Assembly: GCA_903888655.1 (NCBI GenBank)
Contig: CAISUR010000088.1
Span: forward strand, 1-6,817
Length of the DNA stretch: 6,817 nucleotides
Direction of reading: 5' to 3'
Origin: an uncultured Bacteroidota bacterium
GTDB taxonomy: Bacteria > Bacteroidota > Bacteroidia > Flavobacteriales > Flavobacteriaceae
The translations under genes were made by a program, and so were the position numbers. Every line of letters starts with the position of its first letter. Positions within the stretch are counted from its first letter, which is position 1. Shown one piece after another: positions 1 to 5,213 of this stretch. Under the pieces are notes generated by a model that worked only from the letters and a program-made list of their open reading frames with translations, was not told where the DNA came from and searched no databases.

Positions 1-1
1 C

Positions 2-391
2 ATCTGCGCCGATGCGGGTGAGGTAGCGAGTGTGCAAAGTTTTCTAGATGGTTGTGGTGATGCAGGGCAAGTGGTTATGGTAACGAGTACTTGTAGCATG
101 GCAAATGAGGGGTTTACTAAAGATAGTTTTACTATTTCGCCTAATCCTACCAATGGCAATATCAATATCAATGACAATATCAATTACAATGGCAATTACA
201 ATGACAATAGCAATAGCAATGGCACTATCAAAATGGTTCAATTGTATGATAGTCAAGGTCGTGTTTTGCTAACTAAAACCAGTGCTGAAAATCCTACAAC
301 GCTCGATGTGTCGGGTTATGCTGCTGGGGTGTATTTTGTGAAAATTGTTGGTGAAGCAAGCGAAAAGATTGTGAAGGTGGTTAGGGAGTGA
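2..391 (+). CDS. T9SS cargo protein, C-terminal fragment with type A sorting domain (5' end outside window)
   Basis: The frame is open from base 2 with no believable start, so only the last 129 codons of a larger secreted protein are present. The first part, beginning ICADAGEVASVQ and holding three cysteines, resembles the segment that precedes the sorting signal in long flavobacterial repeat proteins; that resemblance is from memory. The end is a typical type A sorting domain: an ISPNPTNG motif at 134-157, a QLYDSQGRVL core from 239, GVYFVKI, and a basic end KIVKVVRE. In this family the domain directs the protein through the T9SS outer-membrane translocon, after which it is removed or anchored to the surface. 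A 24-residue Asn-alternating stretch begins at the NG of the motif and separates it from the core. The gene closes with tandem TGA TGA stops. The GTG at 32 is not a real start. The function of the missing part cannot be told. Confidence 0.85.
   Translation: MCADAGEVASVQSFLDGCGDAGQVVMVTSTCSMANEGFTKDSFTISPNPTNGNININDNINYNGNYNDNSNSNGTIKMVQLYDSQGRVLLTKTSAENPTTLDVSGYAAGVYFVKIVGEASEKIVKVVRE
152..223 (+). repeat. In-frame hexanucleotide repeat (AAT NNC)x12 in the sorting domain
   Basis: Twelve consecutive hexamers each consist of AAT followed by a codon ending in C: GGC, ATC, ATC, GAC, ATC, TAC, GGC, TAC, GAC, AGC, AGC, GGC. They encode Asn alternating with Gly, Ile, Asp, Tyr or Ser. The block starts with the NG of the SPNPTNG motif and ends just before TIKMVQLYD. 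Every third base is T or C in strict alternation, which suggests growth by slippage or unequal exchange of a 6- or 12-bp unit followed by drift in the second codon. The 9-mer AATTACAAT occurs twice (182-190, 194-202). The reading frame is kept. Confidence 0.85.
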
Positions 392-497
392 TGAGAAGTT
401 ATTTTTTGTGAGCAATGATTTATTTGTGACATCAGGGGTAATGCTTATTTTTTTTGAGTGTAAAAGGAAATTATATGAATAATGCCTCGTTTATATT

Positions 498-505
498 TAT
501 ATTTG
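498..505 (+). promoter_or_regulatory. Bacteroidota-type -7 element upstream of the asparaginase gene
   Basis: TATATTTG matches the -7 consensus TAnnTTTG fully. At the expected 20-nt distance upstream there is only ATG (475-477), not TTG, so the -33 element is weak. Transcription would start about 30 bases before the ATG at 545. The remainder of the 392-544 gap is AT-rich and shows nothing else I can assign. Confidence 0.4.
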
Positions 506-544
506 AAACCAATAAAATGCTGTACAGTAAAAATATAAAATTAT

Positions 545-1387
545 ATGAAAATCATAATTCACGGAGGATTTTTTTCGGAATCTTCAACCAATCACGAAAC
601 CAAAGTGGCTAAACAAAATGCGTTAATGCGTATTGTGAAAGATTCTTATAACTATTTACAATCACATTCGGCAATCGAGACCGTTGTTTATGCGGTTTCT
701 TTATTGGAAGACGATGCGCTATTCAATGCGGGAATTGGCTCTCAAATTCAAAGTGATGGTAAGATACGAATGAGTGCTTCACTGATGGACGGCACAACAG
801 AAAAATTTAGTGGTGTCATCAATATCGAGGAGGTCAAAAATCCGATACAAGTGGCTCAATTATTACTGAATGTCGACGACAGAGTTTTGGGAGGTAGTGG
901 TGCCACCAATTTTGCGAGGAACCATGGCTTTGAAAAATTTTCAACTGAAATTCCACAACGACGAGCAGAATATGAAGCCAAAGTAGCATCACTTGGCACC
1001 GGAACAGTAGGTTGTGTGGCATTAGATGCTGATGGTAAACTGGCAGCGGCTACCTCTACGGGAGGGAAAGGATTTGAAATACCGGGTAGAATATCCGACA
1101 GTGCTACCGTTGCCGGAAATTACGCAAATCAATATTGTGGTGTTAGTTTGACTGGAGTAGGAGAGGACATCGTGAGCGGAGCAGTAGCTGCCAAAATTGT
1201 GACCCGTGTAACCGATGGATTTTCTTTGCAACAAGCATTTGAAAAAACGTTTTCCGAATTAAAACCTTATGATGGTTTTGCAGGAGCCATTGCTATTGAT
1301 AAAGAGGGTACTATATTTCATCAAGATTCGCATCCGAGTATGGTTTATGCGAGTTTTGATGGTGAACACGAAGAGGTGTTTGGTTAA
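545..1387 (+). CDS. Isoaspartyl peptidase / L-asparaginase, Ntn-hydrolase (type 2) family
   Basis: A 280-aa enzyme of the plant-type asparaginase family (EC 3.4.19.5 / 3.5.1.1), which hydrolyses isoaspartyl dipeptides and L-asparagine in the cytoplasm. The precursor cleaves itself before a threonine that then becomes the nucleophile. Seen here: an N-terminal IIIHGG (residues 3-8), NAGIGS (61-66), the cleavage motif GTGTVGCVALD with Thr154 as the expected nucleophile, STGG (171-174), the substrate-binding stretch GRISDSATVAG (181-191), TGVGEDIVSG (203-212) and DGFAGAIAID (243-252). The chains would be about 153 and 127 residues. At 280 aa it is shorter than the E. coli homologue of roughly 320 aa, mainly before the cleavage site. 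ATG 545 is the only sensible start, since an in-frame stop lies at 536-538 and the family begins this way. No signal peptide is visible. The gene appears to be a single unit with its own -7 element and a following hairpin. Confidence 0.9.
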   Translation: MKIIIHGGFFSESSTNHETKVAKQNALMRIVKDSYNYLQSHSAIETVVYAVSLLEDDALFNAGIGSQIQSDGKIRMSASLMDGTTEKFSGVINIEEVKNPIQVAQLLLNVDDRVLGGSGATNFARNHGFEKFSTEIPQRRAEYEAKVASLGTGTVGCVALDADGKLAAATSTGGKGFEIPGRISDSATVAGNYANQYCGVSLTGVGEDIVSGAVAAKIVTRVTDGFSLQQAFEKTFSELKPYDGFAGAIAIDKEGTIFHQDSHPSMVYASFDGEHEEVFG

Positions 1388-1426
1388 AAATTAGCTTCCA
1401 TAAAAATAGTTCCTATTAGTATAAAA

Positions 1427-1456
1427 AAATCCTCAATTTTTTTAAGTTGAGGATTT
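1427..1456. terminator. Hairpin between convergent genes, likely intrinsic terminator
   Basis: A perfect 10-bp inverted repeat, AAATCCTCAA (1427-1436) and TTGAGGATTT (1447-1456), encloses a 10-base loop. On the minus strand the stem runs into seven T (complement of A at 1423-1429), beginning 5 bases after the stop of the small lysine-rich gene, so it is a good intrinsic terminator for that gene. On the plus strand only TTTCTTATTT follows, so termination of the asparaginase transcript would be weaker. Confidence 0.7.
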
Positions 1457-1461
1457 CTTAT

Positions 1462-1572
1462 TTAATCACGTTTAGGAGTATTTTTTTTAATTCTTTTTTC
1501 TTCTTTTTTTTCTTTAGCAGTTTTAAGAGGTTCTTTTTTTACTGTTTTTTTTGCGTCTTGACTTTTTGCCAT
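1462..1572 (-). CDS. Small lysine-rich basic protein, 36 aa, function unknown
   Basis: Read on the minus strand from ATG (1572-1570) to TAA (1464-1462), this frame gives 36 residues, beginning MAKSQDAKKTVKKEPLK and ending KKNTPKRD. Thirteen residues are Lys and two are Arg, with four Glu and two Asp, so the product is strongly basic, has no hydrophobic core and is probably disordered or a charged helix. It has no signal peptide or membrane segment. I believe short MAKS...KK-type proteins of this sort recur in Flavobacteriaceae, but I cannot confirm that here. Support for a real gene is a clean start in an A-rich, SD-less context usual for this phylum, and a hairpin with a T-run just after the stop. 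Nucleic-acid or ribosome binding is conceivable from charge alone; no function is assigned. It lies 145 bp downstream of the kinase gene on the same strand. Confidence 0.65.
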   Translation of the reverse strand: MAKSQDAKKTVKKEPLKTAKEKKEEKRIKKNTPKRD

Positions 1573-1588
1573 GATTTTGTTTTTTTGG

Positions 1589-1691
1589 ATGTACTAAGTA
1601 AATGTACTAAATTTTTATAACATAGCATTTGAAATAGCTTAAATTCACGTTTATTTATAGAACTGAAAACCAATGAATGTACGAAGTAAAT
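1589..1691. repeat. Short direct repeats ATGTACTAA upstream of the small lysine-rich gene
   Basis: ATGTACTAA occurs at 1589-1597 and 1602-1610. A longer related copy, ATGTACGAAGTAAAT at 1677-1691, matches 1589-1603 in 14 of 15 positions, 88 bases away. All three copies lie in the 145-bp gap between the kinase stop and the small gene's start. They could be binding sites for a regulator of the small gene or remnants of a local duplication. I see no strong TAnnTTTG element in this gap; the best is TACATTTA on the minus strand, inside the pair. Confidence 0.5.
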
Positions 1692-1717
1692 CAGCGTATG
1701 TTTTAGTCCATATAATT

Positions 1718-2473
1718 TTATCTTCCAATCTTACGTTTTAAAAACTTTTTTTTAGCAATTTTTCTTTTAAAATTTTGTGATTTATCCATAAGAATTGCTT
1801 TTAAAACTTCTTCAGATTGATGACTTAATTGAGCGTATTTTTTAGAAATAATTTGAACCATTAATTTTGATAACCACATTTTTTTAAAATTATCCATTCG
1901 TTTTTCAATCGATAAAGGTTCAAATTTCATGCGGTTTAAATCGATTAGATAAAAATCATAGTCCATGTTTTCTCGCTTTACAATGAGTGTATTTCCCGGT
2001 GAATGATCAAGAAAATTCACATGAGCTTCATGTAATTTATAAGTGAACTCTGTAAATTGTTCTAAAATTTCTTTTCGATTAGCAAATAATGGGTCGTGAA
2101 TTAACTCTCTTATAGTGAAATCATAATTAATTTGTTGACAAAAATAAAAGCTATCACCCAACAATCCAAGGACATTTCGTTCTTCAATGTAGGCAATAGG
2201 AAAAGGAGTTAGGATGTTGTGATCTATTAGGTAATTGGCATAATCAAACGATCGTTTGGCTTTTGTGCTTCTAAAAAAAGAATAAATAATTGATTTTAGA
2301 ATGCCTGGTTTTTGAAAAAACTTAATATTGACCTTTTCGGTTCCTAGATTATTTGATTTTATAATATTTCGAGATCCTTTTACAATCAAATCACCTTCAC
2401 TAAAAAAAGATTTAACTAGTTGAAGAATAGCTTCTTCTTGATTTTTATATTTTGGATGAATGGTAATTCTCAC
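1718..2473 (-). CDS. Kdo/WaaP-like lipopolysaccharide core kinase (InaA/KdkA-type protein kinase fold)
   Basis: A 251-aa protein of the lipopolysaccharide kinase group, which phosphorylates Kdo or heptose of the inner core at the cytoplasmic face of the membrane. Visible kinase-like points: VNIKFF with Lys51 as candidate ATP-binding lysine, KRSFDYANYLIDHNI (74-88) as the helix-C region, the catalytic loop FLDHSPGNTLI with Asp156 and Asn161, and LIDLNRM with Asp178 in the place of the DFG aspartate. The usual HRD-like histidine two residues before Asp156 is Phe154. The C-terminus is very basic (KRKIAKKKFLKRK), fitting membrane or LPS contact. The start is GTG at 2473; an in-frame TAA two codons upstream and no nearby in-frame ATG make GTG the only reasonable choice. 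It is divergent from the GT9 gene with 63 bp between them, which supports a core-assembly role. The exact acceptor sugar is unknown. Confidence 0.75.
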   Translation of the reverse strand: MRITIHPKYKNQEEAILQLVKSFFSEGDLIVKGSRNIIKSNNLGTEKVNIKFFQKPGILKSIIYSFFRSTKAKRSFDYANYLIDHNILTPFPIAYIEERNVLGLLGDSFYFCQQINYDFTIRELIHDPLFANRKEILEQFTEFTYKLHEAHVNFLDHSPGNTLIVKRENMDYDFYLIDLNRMKFEPLSIEKRMDNFKKMWLSKLMVQIISKKYAQLSHQSEEVLKAILMDKSQNFKRKIAKKKFLKRKIGR

Positions 2474-2488
2474 AATATTTTATATTAA

Positions 2489-2519
2489 TTGGGTTAAAAG
2501 TATAAAAAATAGTACTTTG
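2489..2519 (+). promoter_or_regulatory. Candidate promoter of the GT9 gene
   Basis: TTG (2489-2491) is followed after 21 bases by TACTTTG (2513-2519), which has one base fewer than TAnnTTTG, and then by CACC. The ATG is 17 bases after the element, giving a short leader. The same 37 bp also carry the divergent kinase promoter. Confidence 0.4.
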
Positions 2520-2525
2520 CACCAA
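2495..2525 (-). promoter_or_regulatory. Candidate promoter of the kinase gene
   Basis: On the minus strand TTG (2525-2523) is followed after exactly 20 bases by TACTTTTA (2502-2495), a 7 of 8 match to TAnnTTTG. The start codon lies about 20 bases further on. It overlaps the divergent promoter proposed for the GT9 gene. Confidence 0.35.
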
Positions 2526-2536
2526 GAATTACTTTT

Positions 2537-3601
2537 ATGAAGAAGATATTAATCATACAAAACAAAAGAATTGGAGATGTACTTATTAGCTCTGTTATTG
2601 CCAATAATTATAAGGCAAAATACCCTGATTGTATCATCCATTTAATGGCTTACGACTTTACTCATGGCGTTATACAGAACAATCCGAATATTGACAAAAT
2701 AATATCAATTAACGAAAAGGAATTAAAAAAAATTAGTAATTTGCTTAGAATTATTTCTGCCGTTCGCAAGGAGCAATACGACATTATTTTTGATCCTTAT
2801 TCTAAATTACAAAGTAGATTAATATGTAAATTTGGTGATGCAAAACAAACGGTGGGGCATAAAAGCCGGAAAAAAATTGGAAATTTAGGATATTACACAC
2901 ACCCTGTTGGAATTTTAGAATCGAAAACTCATATTTGTGGGAAAGCGATTGAAGATAGAATTCATCTTTTAAAACAAGTGGACACTTTTGAAGACATAAA
3001 CTTTGAACCAAAAATTTTCTTAACTGCTGAAGAAATGCAGTTTCGAGTCCCACAAAAGTATCAAGATAAAAAAATTATTATGCTTGGTGTTTTAGGAAGC
3101 CAACCTCAAAAATCGATGCCCTATGAATATGTCGCTCAAATAGTAGACTTTATTGCTGAAACTTTTGATTGTTATTTGTTATTCAATTATGCTCCTAATC
3201 AAAAAGAGGAAGCCGATAAAATTTACAATTTATGTCAAAATAAATCAAATATAATTCTTGATGTCTATGCCCCGAGTATTCGCGATTTTGCAGTTTTAAT
3301 GAACCAATGTGCCGTTTTAGTGTCAAATGAGGGAGGAACCGTTCATATTGCAAAAGCATTAAATAAACCTACGTTTACTATTTTTTCTCCCTATATAAAC
3401 AAAGACGATTGGAGTAGTTTTGAGGATGGAAAATTTCATAAATCCGTTCATTTATTAGATTTTTTACCTAATGCTATTTCTGAATTGACTTATGAGCAAA
3501 ATAAGGAAATCGAGAAAAATCCGAGAGCAATGTATATGAAGTTAACTCCAGAAATGATTATTCCTGAATTGGATTCCTTTTTGAAAGAACATTTGAAATA
3601 A
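2537..3601 (+). CDS. Glycosyltransferase family 9 (ADP-heptose:LPS heptosyltransferase-like)
   Basis: A 354-aa protein of the usual GT9 length, related to WaaF/WaaC/WaaQ, which transfer heptose from an ADP-sugar to the LPS inner core in the cytoplasm. The N-terminal domain opens with ILIIQNKRIGDVLISS (residues 4-19), where Gly13-Asp14 corresponds to the conserved GD of the family. The C-terminal nucleotide-sugar domain contains IIMLGVLGSQPQKSMP and the hallmark SNEGGTVHIAKALNKPT, followed by FTIFSPY. In classical heptosyltransferases this hallmark is closer to NDTGxxH, so Asn-Glu-Gly-Gly is a variant and the donor may not be heptose. No signal peptide or membrane helix is seen. ATG 2537 fits the family start. 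Its stop lies 2 bp from the stop of the convergent GT2 gene, and it is divergent from the kinase gene. Specificity is inferred only at family level. Confidence 0.85.
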   Translation: MKKILIIQNKRIGDVLISSVIANNYKAKYPDCIIHLMAYDFTHGVIQNNPNIDKIISINEKELKKISNLLRIISAVRKEQYDIIFDPYSKLQSRLICKFGDAKQTVGHKSRKKIGNLGYYTHPVGILESKTHICGKAIEDRIHLLKQVDTFEDINFEPKIFLTAEEMQFRVPQKYQDKKIIMLGVLGSQPQKSMPYEYVAQIVDFIAETFDCYLLFNYAPNQKEEADKIYNLCQNKSNIILDVYAPSIRDFAVLMNQCAVLVSNEGGTVHIAKALNKPTFTIFSPYINKDDWSSFEDGKFHKSVHLLDFLPNAISELTYEQNKEIEKNPRAMYMKLTPEMIIPELDSFLKEHLK

Positions 3602-3603
3602 AT

Positions 3604-4422
3604 TTAGTTTTTTTTGATTCCAAATTCTGTCCAAGTTCGTTTTTGAAGTTTTGTTTCTTTACGTATCCTTTGATTTTTTTCAATCATTTCAGGTTTTACA
3701 TAGCCTCGAGCATGGTCTAAATGTATGCAAACCGTTGAATATCTAATTTGTTTAGATTGAATTCCAAAATTCATTAATCGTTCTCCAAATTCGCGGTCTT
3801 CACCACCGTATTGCATGCGCTCATCAAATCCATTTACTGCAAAAAAATCTGATTTCCATCCCGAAGCATTATGACCATTCCAACTTGCTGTGGTGGGAGT
3901 AGTATAATTTAAGAACCAGCTTCGTAAGCCATTTGCTATCAGTTTGTTATTTTTAAAAGATTGTTTTATTCCATTTTTCTTTAGCCAATCTAAATCAAAA
4001 CACTTACCAGAATAAATATCTTCTTTTGTTATGTGCTGTGATAAATCCATTGGTAATTTATAATAACCTCCAGATAAAAAATATCCTTCTTCTCTATATT
4101 TTACATGGTGTTCTACAAAATCTTCTCGTGGAATACAATCGCCATCAGTCATTAAAATATATTCTGTTGAAGTGGCTAGAATTGCTTTGTTTAAAATGAT
4201 TGTTTTTTGGAATCCATGATCCTCATGCCAAATATGTGTAATCGGATAAAAAACCTCTTTTTGAATTTCATCAATTAAATTTTTAGTTCTTTCATCCGAG
4301 CCATCATCAGCAATAAGAACTTCAAAATTTCTATAGGTTTGCGTGTTATAGCCATAAAGTACTTTTTTCAACCAATCTGGAGAATTATAAGTACTTATTA
4401 TGATTGAAATATCTTTCTTCAT
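3604..4422 (-). CDS. Glycosyltransferase family 2 with C-terminal galactosyltransferase-like (GT7C-type) region
   Basis: A 272-aa cytoplasmic GT-A fold transferase. The N-terminal half has ISIIISTYNSP (residues 5-15), VLIADDGSDERT (35-46) for nucleotide binding and MTDGDCIPRED (91-101), whose Asp93-Gly-Asp95 is the metal-binding DxD. The second half has GWKSDFFAVNGFDERM (188-203) followed by YGGEDREFGERL (205-216), the pattern of the galactosyltransferase C-terminal region, in which the acidic GGED supplies acceptor contact or the catalytic base. Family members use UDP-Gal, UDP-GalNAc or related donors; which one applies here cannot be told. The start at 4422 fits the family's N-terminus. A perfect -7 element lies so close that the mRNA would be nearly leaderless. 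It converges on the GT9 gene and diverges from the WaaE-like gene, so it is probably part of the same LPS-core locus. Confidence 0.85.
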   Translation of the reverse strand: MKKDISIIISTYNSPDWLKKVLYGYNTQTYRNFEVLIADDGSDERTKNLIDEIQKEVFYPITHIWHEDHGFQKTIILNKAILATSTEYILMTDGDCIPREDFVEHHVKYREEGYFLSGGYYKLPMDLSQHITKEDIYSGKCFDLDWLKKNGIKQSFKNNKLIANGLRSWFLNYTTPTTASWNGHNASGWKSDFFAVNGFDERMQYGGEDREFGERLMNFGIQSKQIRYSTVCIHLDHARGYVKPEMIEKNQRIRKETKLQKRTWTEFGIKKN

Positions 4423-4426
4423 TGCA

Positions 4427-4457
4427 TTGCAAAGATAAAATATTTTTTCTATGTTTG
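4427..4457 (+). promoter_or_regulatory. Promoter of the WaaE-like GT2 gene at 4476
   Basis: TTG (4427-4429), then 20 bases, then TATGTTTG (4450-4457), a perfect match to the Bacteroidota -33/-7 pattern. The ATG at 4476 is 18 bases downstream. The element also decides the start, because an upstream ATG at 4404 would place the promoter inside the coding region. It overlaps the divergent -7 element at 4430-4437. Confidence 0.55.
4430..4437 (-). promoter_or_regulatory. -7 element of the minus-strand GT2 gene
   Basis: Read on the minus strand, TATCTTTG matches TAnnTTTG perfectly and is followed by CAATGCA and the ATG at 4422. Transcription would begin within a few bases of the start codon. No TTG lies at the expected upstream distance; the nearest is 27 bases away. 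Confidence 0.5.
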
Positions 4458-4475
4458 AGGTCTACAAGTGATACT

Positions 4476-5213
4476 ATGCAAACGATTACCGTTATTATTC
4501 CCACATACAACGAAGCAAACTACATTCAAGATTGTCTGCGGTCCATTTCATTTGCAAATCAAATTATCATAATTGATTCATTTAGTACAGATAATACGTT
4601 AGAATTGTTAAAAGAATTTAATTGCGAAATCATACAAAGAAAATTTGACAATTTTTCAAATCAGAAGAATGAAGCCATTAAATTTGCGACTTCAGATTGG
4701 ATTTTATTTGTTGATGCTGATGAACGAGTTACCGAAAAATTAAAATATGAAATAAAGGAAACTCTAAATAATCCGGTGCATTACGCATATAAAATTAAGT
4801 TTCCGCATTTTTATATGAATCGATTTTTATACCATACAGCGAATAGGGTCGTTCGATTAGTGAAAAATGAAAACATCTATTTTGAAGGCGAAGTTCATGA
4901 AAAACTTATACATCAAGGAACAGTTGGATTATTAAAAAACTTCATGATTCACTATACATATAAAGGACTGTTTCATTACATAAAAAAGAAAGATTCATAC
5001 GCCTGGTTTCAGGCAAAAATGTCAAAAGATAGAAATAAAAGTGCGAATTATTTCTTTTTGGTTTTTAAACCTTTTTACAGATTTTTTCATACCTATATTA
5101 TACGGAGAGGTTTTTTAGACGGTGTTCCGGGTTTAGCAGTGGCAACGATTGATGCTTATGGCGTCTTTTCACGTTATGTAAAAATGATTTTATTAGAAAA
5201 AGGTTTAAAATAA
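4476..5213 (+). CDS. Glycosyltransferase family 2, WaaE/KdtX-like (LPS core beta-glucosyltransferase type)
   Basis: A 245-aa cytoplasmic GT-A enzyme. Motifs in order: ITVIIPTYNEANYI (4-17), IIDSFSTDNT (32-41), QRKFDNFSNQKN (54-65), ILFVDADERV (76-85) with the DxD metal-binding motif at Asp80-Ala-Asp82, and FEGEVHEKL (136-144), whose His-Glu is typical of the WaaE/KdtX group. That group adds glucose or a similar sugar to inner-core heptose; the true donor and acceptor are unknown. The C-terminal part is rich in aromatic and basic residues (FKPFYRFFHTYIIRRG) and may lie on the membrane. I start at ATG 4476 rather than 4404: the extra 24 residues have no family resemblance, would overlap the divergent gene and would cover the promoter. 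Its last 9 bases overlap the tail of the convergent deacetylase gene. It is paralogous to the gene at 6000. Confidence 0.85.
   Translation: MQTITVIIPTYNEANYIQDCLRSISFANQIIIIDSFSTDNTLELLKEFNCEIIQRKFDNFSNQKNEAIKFATSDWILFVDADERVTEKLKYEIKETLNNPVHYAYKIKFPHFYMNRFLYHTANRVVRLVKNENIYFEGEVHEKLIHQGTVGLLKNFMIHYTYKGLFHYIKKKDSYAWFQAKMSKDRNKSANYFFLVFKPFYRFFHTYIIRRGFLDGVPGLAVATIDAYGVFSRYVKMILLEKGLK

Noticed and set aside
44..256. Minus-strand frame with repeated Ile-Ala/Ile-Val residues
   Set aside because: It is the complement of the AAT-NNC repeat, which gives an artificial hydrophobic pattern. The plus strand encodes a recognisable sorting domain.
392..544. Possible terminator of the T9SS cargo gene near the T-run at 448-455
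   Set aside because: I could not find a convincing stem before the T-run.
834..1234. Two minus-strand frames of 62 and 70 residues inside the asparaginase gene
   Set aside because: They have no recognisable motif and lie opposite a conserved enzyme; they are shadows.
2802..3053. Minus-strand 83-residue frame inside the GT9 gene
   Set aside because: It has no family resemblance and no start signals, and it lies opposite a well-supported GT9 coding region.
4404..4475. Upstream in-frame extension of the WaaE-like GT2 gene from ATG 4404
   Set aside because: The extra 24 residues do not fit the family's N-terminus, overlap the divergent gene and contain the promoter; ATG 4476 is preferred.
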